The notes under the pieces: generated by a model
Seen by the model: the letters and a program-made list of their open reading frames with translations, nothing else
Database searches by the model: none
What the model was told of the DNA's origin: nothing
Program-made: the position numbers and the translations under genes
Shown: positions 1 to 13,089 of the stretch, in pieces
How positions within the stretch are numbered: position 1 is the first letter of the stretch
Layout of the letters: each line of letters starts with the position of its first letter
Assembly: GCA_012845835.1 (NCBI GenBank)
Contig: JABAKD010000027.1
Span: 8,487,364 to 8,551,363, forward strand
Direction: 5' to 3'
Length of the DNA stretch: 64,000 nt
From: Undaria pinnatifida
Taxonomy: Eukaryota > Sar > Phaeophyceae > Laminariales > Alariaceae

Positions 1-439
1 GTGACCAAAAACTGGCATTAAAACAACATCGTGCAACTATGCTGGAAAGTAAAAACGACGACCAAAAACGCAACAAGAAAAAAGGATCAAGTCCCGTCTG
101 ACGGATGCCGCCGCCCCCTAGCCTAACGCGTCAGCTGAGCAGGCGACTATCGTAAAAACAACACGACAGACCATAACTACAACTTTGTGCGAGCCTTTAG
201 CTCGGATTTACAAACGATGGCCAAAAGTAAAAAAAAAATCGACCTTATCTGCTGTTCCATCCAACTAAACCTCCCCCCTCCCCCCCCCCTAATAAGGAGA
301 ATGGTCGCATCCCGCAGTGTGGATATGGTAAGGCACACACGAAGCAGTTACATGGTAATACCCATTGCTGTCTCTAGAGTGGCCACACCAGAAAACAAAT
401 TAACTCATTGGTTACTGTCACCCGTAAGCAAGAGAGTAG

Positions 440-665
440 GCACAAGGTGCCTAAGCCCGTCCTACGAGCGGTTCTTGGAAGGATGCAAATCGCCTACCAT
501 GCGACTCGCCGAACACCTCACGGCACTTCGCGCTTGGTGCAAGCGATGTCTGCCTGGTTGGTGAAAACCCGACGTGCTCCGTCCCGGCATAGTAGGGGAT
601 GCAAGGGTCTATGGTCATAAGATTAGGGCCATGCACAAAATGAGTACACCCTCCCCTAGTCTAGC
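440..665 (-). repeat. Family A short dispersed repeat, ends in ATGAGTAC + C-run
   Basis: This shares long stretches with 15490-15672, including CGGCACTTCGCGCTTGGTGC, GAAAACCCGACGTGCT and CCCGGCATAGTAGG. It ends in ATGAGTACACCCTCCCC. Other copies, in the opposite orientation, lie at 33190-33350 and 34495-34620. No coding function is seen. Confidence 0.75.
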
Positions 666-845
666 CCTTTTGCCGCTGCAAGAATGATCCCACTCTAATT
701 TATTCCAAGAACTTTGTTCCCAAAAACGTCAGTGCAAATACAGTACTAAAAAAGAGTTAGCCTGACACCGTTTTTTTTTTGCTTGTCCTGCTGCCACCGG
801 CCACCGCCAATACCGCTGCCACCGCTGCTCTTCTTTTTGATACAG

Positions 846-3800
846 GCGGTGAAGATTTTTGATCGTGCGGAAATGATGAGGCGCGGCGCCCGCTTCGCCC
901 GACCTAGAGCGCGCGGCCCCGACGGGGTCCTGTTGGTCACAAGCGCTGTTGCGGAAAACTTTGCCAAGGTGATGATTTCTTTTGTGTTACGGTAACCGTT
1001 GTTGTGCCTGGTAATTTTTTTGCGGTAGCGTACACCCCTGGGTAGAACTCCCAATACATACTTCAAGACCTAATGCTGCAACGTGCCGGGTAGGGCTGGC
1101 TGGGATACAACCAGGCTGCCGACACTCCGGGGGAACCACTTGTCAGCCGATTTTCGCGTGAAGGAGAGAGAGAGGGACGCGGGAGGGGGGAGGAAGAAAG
1201 GAAGAGAGAGAGAGAAAGGGAGAGAGAGAGCACCAGAGATAAACAGAGGGGGGAGGCATCAGAGGTGACGAGAGGCGGCGTGGTGGGGCGAGGGTAAGGG
1301 GGCGGAGTGGGAGGGAGGGAGAGACAGAGAGAAAGGGAAGGAGATACAGGCAGAGAGGGGGAAAGGAAATAGAGAGAGAGGGAACGAGAGAACGGGATGT
1401 AGGGAATGAGGGAAGGAGAGACAGGGGCAGAGAGAAAAACAGATGCATCGAGAGGCATCTGTCGCTTGGCGCCGCAGCGCTTACGCCGGACCACAGGCTC
1501 GTGTGCTAAGAAAACAATGTCTAGCGATAGAGGGAGGCGATGCTTCTACTGTCATGGTGGTAGTTACTCTTGGTTGGCGTTTTCTTGGGCGGGTGCCGTC
1601 AGACCGCGCGATCTAGAACAGAAAGACTCTGGAGACAACGTTCAAGGGTGTACACTCTCGCGTACACGTACTCGTACTCGCATACTTTCCATACGTTGGA
1701 CTGATCGCCGATCCCCACTTGGTGACGTAGATATTTTAGGGAAGATCTGTATGGTCTAGCTAATGGTGCCGGATGGGAGCTGTACGATCTGCAGTTTGAT
1801 CTAACAAATATTTGCAGGGTTGGATCTGCACCCCTTCTGTCTGCAGATCTGCACAGCATCTCATAACGGCAAGTTGATACAGGATCTATCTACTGTAGAT
1901 GATCTATTTGATCTATATGATGTAGATCGTGATCTGTCTGAGGTGTACAATACTTCATATATACTCACGCGCATACAGGTAAAGTAGCAGATCCCTCTGT
2001 AGTGCCGGTTACCCGCTATAGTGCCTGTGAAATCGCTTGGCACTATTGGGAACAACAAATAGTGGCAGTATGCGGCGTAGTGCGGATTACCGCTGTATTG
2101 CCTGTTTCCGCTATAATGCACATACCATGCACTACGGGGGGGGCACTACCGCTGTGCATATACAACAGCGCACGAGCTGATGACACGCTCTCGCGCACGG
2201 TTCAGGTTCAACGAGAGATCGCGATCATGAAGAAGCTGGTTCATCCCAACATTGTCCAGCTGGTTGAGGTCATCGACGCCCCGCTTGACAGTTCTCTCTA
2301 TATGGTCATGGAGTACGTGGAGAGAGGCGCGGTGATGCGCTGCGTCGAGCCGGCAAGGGGACGGTACGCCAGTCCCAAAACCGGTAAGTTCGGGGTTTCA
2401 ATGATAAAAGGGATGTTTTACTCGGGCCGGGTTATTATGCCTGGTGTGCCGTACTTCTGTATCCACCTCTCTGGGCAGAGTCACCCGTTTTTGCTATCCG
2501 TGGTCCGAGCCGTTTTCACGCGCCGTCCCATACTTCAACCCACATTTATTTGTGCATTATCCCATGTTTCCACTCTCGTGTTTGCTTGCTGTCCCATACT
2601 TTCGACCGTATTTATGTGGTGCCCCATCTTCGACCCGTATTTTCGCGGCGCTCGACTGTGCGTCGCAGGGGGTTGCCTGGACGCGCCGACCGCTGCGCGC
2701 TACTTCGTCGACATTTTGACGGGCCTCGAGTTCCTGCACCTTCAGCTCATCGCGCACCGGGATCTCAAGCCCGAGGTGCGATGGCAGTTGCGCAATAGTG
2801 GCGGAATGTTGGTATGTCCGGTCAGTTCGTCATAATAGCAGCGATCGCGAAAGAGTCTGCAGCGTTGCGGTGCACCCTCGCGCTGGTGGTAGTGTTGTTG
2901 TTGTTGTTGTTGTTGCTACTGCTGCACATGCGGCTGGGTCGCGGCCCACGTGGTAGCGGCCTTCACTCCCATTGTATTATGAATAGTAAGTATCGCACCT
3001 TGGCCGGTCGGCATGGGGATTTTTTTTTTTTTTTGGGGGGGGGAGGGCAGAAAAACTGGTCTTCCGGCCAAACCGCAAAGCAGCCGGGCTAATAGGGTGG
3101 TTTGGACCTATCATAGACCCCCACCCCCGCCGCCATCGCACGCCTTGCAACTCCCTCCGATTTTAACGTTTTCTGTTTCCCCCGACGCAATGTGGTCCGT
3201 TCGTCGGCCATACGCGTTTATGTTTGATTGAAAAGAATGTGCTCGTCGGGGATGACGATCGAGCTAAGATTGCGGACTTCGGCGTGTCCCAGTACTTCAC
3301 AGACGAAGAGCTAAGGACCCCCAAGTCGGCCCGGTCCCTCGCAAGGTTTGCCTCGGTCTCTGTTGTTGTTTTTTGTTGATTGTTGTTGATTGCTGTTGTT
3401 GTTGTTGTTTATTATTTCGAGTACTGCTGTCTGAATGGAGGAGATCGAAGAGGCGTCTGCTGTTTTTTGCGTCCTTTGCCGCCTGATCGACAGGGTAAAG
3501 TCGTGTGGAAATCACGCCTTCCCCATCATGAAATCCAGCCTTAATTTCGCATTCGTGTTTTTTAGTAGGTCCTGTGCCACTGTACATCCTTTGCTGATCA
3601 TGCAACAACGCGCGCTCTGAGGTTGGTTGCGCTTTTCTACTACTAGTCCGTCCTCCTTTTTCGCCAAGCTATGCGTTACGTGCACATCGCCGACTCATTA
3701 TCGCCTTCCGATGCGATCCTCGCCGTCCCCTCCACCCCCCCGCGACTGCCCCCGCCCTTCGCTGGCTCTCTTATCTTCACCGTTTGACCACTGCAAGCGT

Positions 3801-6800
3801 ATACCCGCTCGAATTCCAAGTGGTTTGGCCCCAAAGGGCTTGCACTCAAAATCCTCCTCCCTTTCCTCATATATAGACATACGTTGTTTCTCGCCTTGCC
3901 TTCAAGAGTCTGGTTCGCGTGCCCTTCTCTTGAAACCTAAGCGCGAAAGGGGTCCGAGTCTAATTCCAAATGTTTTTGGTTGGTCCCCTCGAAAAGGGGT
4001 CGCGGGTCTTGCGAGGGTAAAACTATTCTCCTTTCCTTCGGCCGCGTTTTTTTTTGTGCTCTATGTAACAAGTATAACATCAGCCGCTGACGTGAAGTGT
4101 CAACGGACTGATTTTGTCTTTCTCGTCTTCGAAGGTCAACTTCGCGCCCCCATGTAAGCGCTTTCCTCCGGCTGCGTGGTTTGTCTTCTCGCCCTTGAAG
4201 GTCCAATTCGCGATCTCAAATGAGCACTTTCCTTCGGCTGCCTCTTTTCTCGCCTGCCATCAAAGGTCTAATTCGCGTGCTCAAATGAGCAGCGCGGAGG
4301 GCACATGGTGCTTCTGGGCACCAGAGATGTGCGGAACCAGAGGGGAGGGTGTCGCATTTAACGCCTATGCTGCAGACGCCTGGGCCGCGGGGGTAACGCT
4401 GTGGTGCTTTCTGCACGGCACGGTTCCATTGTTCAGGTACGGCGTAATACAAGCTTCCTCTTGCCGAGTACGAGCTCTATACCACGGTGTGCGCGCAGCC
4501 GAAACAATGTCCCTTTCAAGTGGTGTGAGACTGTCATGGGGGATATGCTTTGATTGTCTTAATTGGGGGGGGGGGGGGGGGGGGGCGTGGTTTTGTGGTG
4601 GACCTGTTTCATGCGCTGCTGTGCCGTCGGATTAGATTGCAGTAAAATAGTCCTGCTTGGCCGTTTTCTTCTCGCTGTGGTAGGCTTGTCCCGTGCAAAA
4701 CTACCCGTCAGATTACACTATTAAATCAGTCCTGCTTCGCCCGCTTGAGCGTGTTGGATCCCCCCCCTATCCCGTCTCGAAAACTGGTTTTCACGACCAC
4801 CTGGGCGATATTTAAGTCACAACTGTGGGGACATCAAGGGTTCATCCCCGGTTTTCAGCCCTTGCGTTTCGGGTTGGGGTTAGGGTTGGGGAGAAGGTTG
4901 GCATCAGTGCTAGATGTTGTGACTGTCACTCCCCGGCCGTCCCGCGTTCCCGCCCCCGTCGCATCTGCGTGTCCTGATCGCCGTCACCGACGCCCTGTCA
5001 CCCCCTCTCCGCCCTTTCTTCCCCACGGTGATCCGAACGCCTCTTTCACTTTGTTTTCTGTGCAGCCCAAACCCCATGGACCTGTTCGACTCCATCGCCA
5101 ACGACCCCGCGCCGATACCAGAAGGGGTGCGTAACTGCAGGGTGACAGTTTAGTAGGCTTTGCCGTGTTTTCAAGCCTCGAAGCATGCCATTATCTATGT
5201 CCGAGAATCTAGCACCGTGACGTCCATTCACTTAACCTATGTACCAAACGGTGGTTATGTTTACGGACAGTAGCAGTACCAGACAAATCACCAAAACTAT
5301 TTTACCAGTTATAGTCTATACACGTCATGTGATTTTTTGGGGTGGTCCACATTTGCTTTTTGGCAATTAAAAATGCGCGCGGTATGACGCCGCGCTCGGG
5401 GTGCAGCCTTAGCCTGAGCGAGCATTGGGGGTAGGGTTAACCCCTTTAGGGCCCCCAAAATCCCTCCCTACACTAACTTCAAGTAAATTTCCTCCCAAAA
5501 GGGTTTCCAGTTGTACAGGCGTTAAGGTTTGGGAGGGACTGGGTTGGGTGGGTCGAATCCCCCTCTTCATTTTCTAAGAAAGTATAAAATATACCTGGTA
5601 TGTACATGTCAAAGAATCGTGGTATTGTTGGTAGTTTGTACGGTGTGTTTTGGGCCACGACTGGCGAAGAAAACCTCGTGCGTGACCCTGCCTGCGTCCG
5701 CGACGGTCACGTTTAGGTCGAGCCCACGACAGCAGCCGTCGTCGGCAGGGTGGCTGCTGCCATAGGGGTGTTCGATTGGGTTGGCCTGTTTTCCGTGACG
5801 AGAAACGGAACACACATGTAAAAAGAACGCGCGGCCGGCGTGTCACGCGGCTGGAAAAGCTGCAGTATCAACCGCTCAACCGGTTGAACGCACAGCCGAC
5901 GCATTCGATGCCGGTATCACTTTCATTAGCAAGGTCGATTTTGTTTTTTTCATGATGTGCCCTTCCCCCTCGCTGTTCTCATCCCCACACCCACGCCCCC
6001 ACGCACGCCGCGTCCGTAAAAAAACAACCAGACGGACGACGTCCTTCGAGATCTCTTCGCCCGTATTCTCGACAAGGATCCACGGAAACGGCTGACGGTC
6101 CCAGAAGCTCGAGATCATCCTTGGGTCCTGTCGCAGCTATCGAGAGCGGCGAGCGGTGACGGTGACACATCCCCGTTCTACGCCACCGGCGATTCTTCTA
6201 GCGTTGGGGGTGGTGGTAATGGTGGTGGTGGTGAGGCGGAGAAGGTCGCCGTTAGTGACGAGGACATCAGGTCGGCGGTGACGCAGGCGTTCAGCTCTGT
6301 CGTCGTGGTGAGAAGGGTAGGCTGGACTTGGGGTTCTTCTTTTTTTCTTGTACCAGAGTATTGCGGTGTTTGGGGCGGATTTGACATGGGATTTTGTCGC
6401 ACGTGCGCCAGTCTTGCCGTTTTAGCCGCTGGAAACTTAGTCCGACAGTTGCTTCAAGTATTATTAGCTTGTCGTACAAAGCGAGGGTGCGGTTATAGCC
6501 CCCGCTTAAAACTGTGCGCTCGTTTGGGGGACCATTTTACTTGGGCTTTGCTTAGTGTTGCATCATTTTTTGCAGCGGGTGAAAGGGTTCCACAGCTGGG
6601 ACAGATCACGATCTACATCTGCAATACGTAGACCCTACCGTTTTTACCGCTTGAAACATAACCCGACATATGAAAAAATTGCCGCACAAGGCGAGGGTGC
6701 ATTTATACCGTATTCTACACAAGATAACACACCCCCGGTGATACATTTGAGCGCTTGAAAATATTATCACCGGGTGTGGTATCCTGTGGGGGGTGTGGTA

Positions 6801-8544
6801 TCTTCTGTCGCCATATTACTTGGTATTAGACTAAGGCGCTGTATTTCGAGCCCCAAAAATTATCACCGGGGTGTCGTATTCTGTGGGGGGTGTGGTATCT
6901 TATGTGGGTGTGTTATCTTGTGTAGAATACGGGTAGCCCGATTAGAACTGCACGCTCGCTTTTGGGGACCGTTTTACGTGGACTAGCTTTGTGTGGCATT
7001 TTTTTTTTGCAACTGCTGAAGGCTTTCCACGGCTGGGACAGATCACGATCAACATCTGCAACAGACTCTACCGTTTTTACCGCTTGAAACAGTATCCGAC
7101 ATGTTCTTTGAAGAAGTTTGTCGCACAAGGCGAGGGCGCAGTTATAGCCCGATTAGAACTGCATGCACGTTTCGGGGGACTGTTTTACTTGGACTTGCTT
7201 AGTGTGGCATTTTTTTTTTTTGCAGCTGTAAAAGGGTTTCCACAGCTGGGAAAGATCACGATATAGATACTCTATAATAGATATCGTATCTCTTCCGTTA
7301 TGAGATGTTGTACGGGATCTGTGTACAGACGGAGCGGATCAAATCCCCTGGAAAATAGTTTGCTAGATCGTGTAGATCGTACAGCTCCCACCCGGTAACA
7401 TGAGCTAGGCCAGATACAGATCTTCCCTGAGATGTCTTGATCGTAAAGTGGGGTAGCTCATCTGTCTGACGTGTGAAATGAAGGGCCCAGAGAGGGAAGG
7501 GGGGCACCCGCACAGCGGCAGCGTAAGTCTGCGGATGTGTTGCCCCGCTTGTTAGTTGTCTACGGTTGTGCATAATTGCGTATTTGAGCAGCTTCCTCGG
7601 GAAGAAGGAAGCGCTAGGTGTTGCGGCGCGCTCTCGCCAGCGACTTGTGTTGTGTGGGCGTCGGCTAGAGACGGCGTGATGTGCCGTAGGCGTTGATAGT
7701 GTGCAACAAGGCGGCATGTAGCGCCTGCGACATTGGCTTCGTCCCAAACCATTTCGCTTGGAGTTGCGGTGCGAGAGACAGACGCTACAGCAGGTAGCAA
7801 AACCCAGCTACTGAGCGGTATGCGCTCCGAATAGAAAGGGATGCGTGGTCAATGGTCAAAAGCCTAAGGCGAAGCGATAAATGAGTGCGCCCCCCCGTCC
7901 TGTCCCGTCCCGTCCCCCGTCTCCCGTCCCCCGTCCCCCGTCCCACTTACTTTTTGTGTGTCTATGTTTACTCCCCCCCCCCCCCGTTCCTGTTACTCTT
8001 CATTCGTGTATTATCATCAAAATGTACTTTTCATCTTCTAATGAGGCCGTGATCACTGGGGTCGTACAATCTCCCCACCATTGGTCCATGCCCTCATCTA
8101 TGACGAAGAGGGTTCAGCGTTCCCGCTTGCAAAGGGTCCAGCGTCCCGCATGCAGAGGGTCCAGCGTTCCCGCTTGCTCGTCGATTTGCATATTATGCTA
8201 CTTGTCCTCTCCTGACTCTCGACCACGCTTTTCCGTCCTCTGCTGACGTGTGTTTTTTCTTCCACTGCGCTCTCGGCGTGTTTTGGTTTCGCCACCAGAC
8301 AAAAATAAAGGGCAGGGTGAACGACATGAAGTTGAAGGCGCGGCGAATTTCGACTGAATTTGGGACGAGCGTGGCGACGACAGCTTCGCTCGACAGTGGC
8401 AGCAGCAGGACGAGCTTCGCGGGCAGGCGCAAGAGCGCGTTCTGGGCGGCGTCGGCGGGGCGGGGACGAGGGGACGAGGCCGCGGGGAAGACGCGACGAC
8501 GATATAGTAGGCGACCGTCCTCGACGGCGTGCGTGTTAAGCTGA
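846..8544 (+). CDS. CaMKK-type serine/threonine protein kinase, 5' partial
   Basis: Eight exons, all in phase: 846-968, 2206-2383, 2669-2775, 3236-3345, 4293-4436, 5066-5126, 6032-6307 and 8299-8544, giving 414 residues. Visible in order are the VAIK-type lysine (AVKIF), an Arg/Pro-rich insert (RRGARFARPRARGPDG), helix C (VQREIAIMKKL), HRDLKPEN, DFG, an APE motif, a C-lobe with LDKDPRKRLTVPEARDHPW, and a tail SDEDIRSAVTQAFSSVVV. The RP insert after the lysine and the post-kinase tail are hallmarks of calcium/calmodulin-dependent kinase kinases, which phosphorylate AMPK/SnRK1-type kinases in their activation loop. The glycine-rich loop is not in the window, so at least one exon lies upstream. 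A less likely donor for the first exon is at 927. The last exon (TKIKGRVNDMKLKARRIS) ends inside a locally repeated sequence. Calmodulin binding cannot be judged from sequence. Exon edges are inferred from consensus sites and frame. Confidence 0.85.
1160..1425 (+). repeat. Purine (GA)-rich low-complexity tract
   Basis: About 260 bp of almost pure purine on the + strand (AGAGAGAG, GGGAGG and GGAAGG units), inside the first visible kinase intron. The long ORFs on either strand here are low-complexity artefacts. Confidence 0.9.
1726..1945 (-). mobile_element. MITE-like element, family C copy 1
   Basis: About 220 bp rich in GATC and AGATCT words, ending in GATCGTGATCTGTCTGA. It matches the copies at 7253, 21890, 27393 and 37872: GGATGGGAGCTGTACGATCT corresponds to the reverse of the 37.9-kb copy. 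No ORF. It lies in a kinase intron. Confidence 0.65.
6475..7265 (+). repeat. Three tandem/dispersed copies of a ~150-200 bp unit
   Basis: Copies begin near 6475, 6930 and 7126. Each contains a CGAGGGYGCRGTTATAG-like start, a CATTTTTTTTTGCA stretch, TTTCCACAGCTGGGA and CAGATCACGATC. Two copies continue into CCTACCGTTTTTACCGCTTG or a close variant. Between them, 6761-6812 and 6857-6925 are a second repeated pair containing TTATCACCGGG and GGGGGGTGTGGTATCTT. All lie in the last kinase intron (6308-8298). Confidence 0.75.
7253..7470 (+). mobile_element. MITE-like element, family C copy 2
   Basis: Begins AAGATCACGATATAGATA and ends AGCTCATCTGTCTGACG, with an internal GGGATCTGTGTACAGA segment. Same layout as the family C copy at 27393-27610. 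It abuts the third tandem unit upstream. Confidence 0.65.
7833..7897 (-). repeat. Family B repeat fragment ending in a C-run
   Basis: GGGATGCGTGGTCAATGGTC followed by AATGAGTGCGCCCCCCC. This is the same 3' end as the family B copies at 35060 and 63508. Confidence 0.7.
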
Positions 8545-9885
8545 CGCGTAGGGTTGGGCGATTGAAGGCGGGGGCGGGGTTTTCTTGTCTGGACTTTTTT
8601 TTTTCCGGATAGGGTGTCTCGGACTCCAAGCATTTTCCCCTCTTATTGCATGCAGTCTCTCGATTTCGTTATTTTTTTGGGTGTTGTCGTTTTCTCGTGA
8701 CCACCCTTCCTTCTTCCCCCGTTGAAGATTGCACGGGCTGAGGAGGAGGAAGAGGGACGCTGCGACGACGACATCGGCAGCGACCGTCCTCGACGGTTTG
8801 AGTGTTAAATTACGCTGACATGCAGAATCTTTTGACGATTTGCTTGTTGAGTAAACGCGCTGATCGTTGACCACGCAGCAAGAAAACGATGATGAATGCG
8901 GTGGAATTTGTGTTGTCGGTTTCAGTTTTTCGTTTTTGTTGCATTGTATTGAGCTGGCGCGTAGGCCTTGGCGGTTTGCGTGTTGAGCTGGCGCGCGTAG
9001 TTAGGCGACTGAAGGTGGGGGTGGTCGCCTCCGGTTTGCCTGTTGAGCTGACCTGCAGAATCCCTTGACGGTTTTTGCATATTGAGCTGACGCGCAGGGT
9101 CCTCGACGACTTTCGTGTTAGGCTGAAGCGCGGAGGGGGCGATTGAAGGCGAGAAGAGGCGGGAGGGGATAGTTTGTCCCTCATTGAAGCCTCTCGCTTG
9201 CATTATTTTTTGTGTGTCATCGTTTTCTCGTGACCACCATGCCTGCCCTCAGTGAACATTGCACGGGCTGAGGGGGTTGGTACATACATGGGTGTTGAGC
9301 GGACGCGCAGAGTTCTCGACGGTTTTGGGTGTTGATCTGACGCGAGAGTCCTTGACTGTTTTTTGTGTTGAGCTGACGCGCAGACAAACAAGCAAACGAT
9401 ATTGAATGCGGCGGAATTTGTGTTAGTCGGTTTGAGCTACATGGCTCCACAAAATATCTCCGCGACGGTTTGCGTATTGAGCTGGCGCGCAGAGTCCTCG
9501 ACGGTTTGTGCGTTGAGTTGACGCGAGGAGTGGGCGTTTCAAGGAGGGGGCGGGGGCGGGGGCGGGGTCCGGGGCGGCTTGTTGTGTCTGTCGTTTTATT
9601 TTTCCGGATCGCGTATCACGGACTCCGTACATTTTCCCCTCTTATTGCAGTCTTCCGCTTGGGTTAATAGTTGTTTTTTAATGTTTTTGTCGTATTTTCG
9701 TTGCCAATATTCCTTCCCTCGTTGAACATTGCACGAGCTGAAGGCGGAAGGGGGTGGTACATGCCTATGATAGCGGAGTGGTGTAGTCTGGTATATTCCT
9801 TCTCTCGATGAACATTACACGGGCTGAAGGTTGAATAGGGTGGTACATATTTATCTAGCGGGGTAGTGCAGTCTTTATATATTAA
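8500..9885 (+). repeat. Irregular array of GAGCTGACGCG-type repeats downstream of the kinase
   Basis: The word GACGGTTTGYGTGTTGAGCTGRCGCG recurs in variant form about eight times between 8510 and 9520. CATTTTCCCCTCTTATTGCA occurs near 8632 and 9630, and TTGCACGGGCTGAGG-type words near 8732, 9257, 9727 and 9812. The last 170 bp are two copies of a ~90-bp unit ending in GGTGGTACATR. The kinase stop codon lies inside the first repeat unit, so the 3' UTR is repeat-derived or the repeat was seeded from it. Confidence 0.75.
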
Positions 9886-11339
9886 GGAAGGGCGTTACAT
9901 ACAGCTAATTGGCGCGGTGGTTATAGTCGTTTTTCTATTCGAAGTATTTGCCATATATATTAGCCCATGTAAATATGGGAAAGGCCGGGAGCGGCTTTTT
10001 TGCTAGGCTGCGTGACCCCTCCAGAACTGAACCCGCGATTTGGGGAATAAACAACTTGGAAATTGTGTGATATTCCCCCCTTCCCAGTAGTAGCACAAGG
10101 GTTATCGTGGCAGGGTCAGCGAACAAACAACTTGGATTTTGTGTGAATGTTTTTCCCCGGTAGTTCAAAGATGAATGTTCGGTATATAGTATTTAGCAAG
10201 GACGGGCCACTTTATGTTTGTATGTGTTTTTCTTGTCCTAGCCCTCGTTTTAGAGCTGTGTAGCTACTCCGCGCTCGGCGCAGAAAGCCGGCCGGAAGTT
10301 TTATCACCCGAGGAAGTAGACGGGGGAGAGGTGAAGTTCCCACCCCGTCAAAGCACCGTAGCTGAGTTCCCACAGGCAACTCCTGCGATAATTCTAGAGG
10401 GGGGGGGGGGGGGCGGGGGGGATGGGGGGCAAGAAGGGAGGGGAGGGGGGGGGGGCAGTCAGACCTACCACACCTGCGGTAAATTTAAGGGCGAATTATC
10501 GCGGCCGAAGGGGAGGGGGAGGCAAGAGGGGAGGGGAGACATGCTGCTGTCGAACCTACCACCTACCTGTGGTAATTGTAGAGGGGAGTTGGAGGGGGCG
10601 GAGGGGGGAGTCGGGGGGGGGGGGGGGGGGGGGGGGCAGACTAATGCTGCTGGACACATTAGTTGCCATATCCGCTCCGGCGTCGATATGTTAGTATGTG
10701 TTTGATTTGAAAGAGATGAACGTTGTGTTTTGGTAAGTTTTTTTTTGTTATTAACGGCCGATGGTTTTAACGGACCGTGTTGAAATTAAGCGCTGGTGCG
10801 TGCCCGCCCACCCCTGCTGCAGTTTAGTTGCAGTTTAGTTACTCTTTATATGTGCGTTACCAGGTGGATGTGACGATGAAGACGAATACGACACTCGTTC
10901 ACACTATATTGCAGCACGATAAAATATTGGCAAAAGCCTAAAAAATAGGTGTGCTTTTGAGTTTTTGTTAGCCATTCGTAGGTACACTGGGTATTGCACT
11001 CGGGAAGGAAAGGCTTCCTGGGTCTCGCTCCCTGACTGGGCAATACGATAACGTCGAAGTCGACGTGATAATGCGATTAACTCAAATCATCAGCGTCGTG
11101 CACGCTCATGTGTTTATGGTGCTTCTGAGGTGGCATGTTTTGATTATTCTTCGTGATGACTGAAGCCCAAAGCGGTGTCAAATCACTGAAACCGCCGAAA
11201 GAAACGCGCGACCCTTGGCCGGGTACGAGCGACTCTTGGCCGGCTACGACCGCCATCACAACGCGGTATAGCCGCAAAAAAAACGCGAATGGGTGTTATT
11301 GTTCTCGAAGTGCTGCTGTTTTGTGTTTTATTTCCATGG
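9886..11339. other. No gene recognised; G-rich runs
   Basis: Nothing protein-like was recognised. There are several G-runs (near 10400-10450 and 10608-10636) and two copies of AACAACTTGGAAWTTGTGTG-type sequence near 10050 and 10128. ORFs here are Gly-rich artefacts of the G-runs. Confidence 0.5.
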
Positions 11340-11545
11340 CTTTCCAAGGACCATGAATAATGACCCGGCCCGCGCGTCGGGTCAAAATATTGACAAAACC
11401 TCGCGGGTTGAGTCAGGTCGAGTTGGAAGGTGTCCAAAATTTCACGGGTCGGGTCGTGTCGGGTCGGGTCGGGGTAGGTCTGGAGTTTTTCAAATGTCAC
11501 GGACCGGGTCGGATCGCCCTGATCCGATCCGGCCGGAGAGAATGA
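11340..11545 (+). repeat. CGGGTC-rich element, family D copy 1
   Basis: Starts near CCATGAATAATGACCCGGCC and carries repeated CGGGTCGGGTC words separated by AT-richer spacers such as GAGTTTTTCAAATGTCACGG. Related copies lie at 14855, 17340 and 41455. Confidence 0.75.
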
Positions 11546-13080
11546 TCAGAACCGTGACAAGCACTGCTAATTTCCGTTCGCGCGTAATGTAGTTTTTTTT
11601 TTCGGTTCCCGCACACGCGGTCGCGGAGTTTCAGTTTATTTTTTTTATCGCTTAAAACCCGAACGTGAGCCGTGGGCGCGCACACACAGACGCGTCAAAC
11701 GCCTCGAGCAGTACAACTTCTTCCATGGCGACGCAATTCTCTACATCTCCGCATGCATGCATATGTGTCCGATTCCCTCCTACCGGTCTTTCTCTTGTGT
11801 GTCCCGAACTGCAGTTCTCAGCGCTAGCAACATAAATCCTTCCACCCCCGACACCCCGAGAAATCGCCGGTGGTTGTACCGGCACCGTACTACCGTCACG
11901 TACGTTCCTGGGTCAGATACGTCCGTCACAACGGTGTGCCTATGGAATAAAACAAGCCCATAGATCCCACTCAACGCGGTCTTTATATTGTCATTTTCCG
12001 AAAAGAAAGGCGTGCCTAGAAAAAACAAAAGGCCAGGGGTCCTACTTAATGCGGCCCTTCTCTGTCTTTTCCCGAGGGAATGATTGGACTCTTTAGGGGG
12101 CAGAGGGTATTCTGTCCCCGCACGACGCGTATGGCGTGTTCCTTGCTCCCCAGTAGCTCTCGTCGGACAGCGACGTCCTTCCGTGGGAACGGGGGGTGCA
12201 GCAAGGCCTCACGTGTGCCCACGTTACCCGCATGAACCCCCGACTCGCTCGCGTTTGGCGTGGGTTACACAGACCTGCATGCGACGAGTTTCCCACAACG
12301 AGTGGACGTGTGGGATCCTCATTTTCGCATGCTTGTACTCTCACCCAGATCCCCAGCGGAGACATGCCAAAATATCTCTACGAAATGAGCCGCGATTCTT
12401 CCGTTGCTGCTGCGCCTGCGGAGGTCGCAACTGCGTTTACAGACAATAACCTATCCTCACCCAGGTCTTTCCCATACGCGGAGACCGGCGATTGCCGTGA
12501 GTCAGACTACAGTAGGGGGACGGGGTTCGCCTCCAATTTCAAGAGCGAGTCTTGGGTATGTGCGTCGCTCAAAAACCTGGGCTTCGAAACTTTTCGTTGG
12601 GGAAGCTTTGACAAAGTATTGTCTGACCGCGTGCTTACTGTAAAAAGCGAAAAACCCACAAGAGACGTACGGTAGCTACTCTCGCGAGTGGCTCTAAGCC
12701 GAAAAAAAAAAAGAGGCTCTCAAATCAAAGTGAGTTAAAAGTTACTATTAATGCAGTGGGCACCCCGATTTTAAGATCGCCCAGGATAAGAGCGTTCGGG
12801 ACTTAAGAGCGGTGAAATCGGCACATTCCCACCTATACTAACAGCCATATACCTCCCACTATAGGTAAGAGCAATGCATAGTTAAGAGCGCTTGTTTCGG
12901 CTTGTCACGGGGCTCTTTTAAACCGGGGTACCCACTGTAGTACAATTAGTACAATACTACCGTACCCTCGGTGTCGTCGTCGAGTGTCAGCGGCGTCCTT
13001 CCGTAGGTTCGGGGAGGCTAGCGAGGCAGGCTTCTAAGGGTCGATCGGTGGGGATGACCAAGGCTCGACGAAGGGCTCCG
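11546..13080. other. No confident gene
   Basis: A 159-codon ORF at 12196-12675 has no recognisable domain or splice context and is not called. The rest shows no structure beyond short A/T runs. Confidence 0.4.
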
Positions 13081-13089
13081 AATGAGATC

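Noticed and set aside
8193-8633. 146-codon minus-strand ORFs
   Set aside because: Antisense to the last kinase exon and the repeat array. Phase agreement favours the plus strand.
12196-12675. 159-codon ORF
   Set aside because: No domain, no splice support and no conserved neighbour. Composition is not clearly coding.
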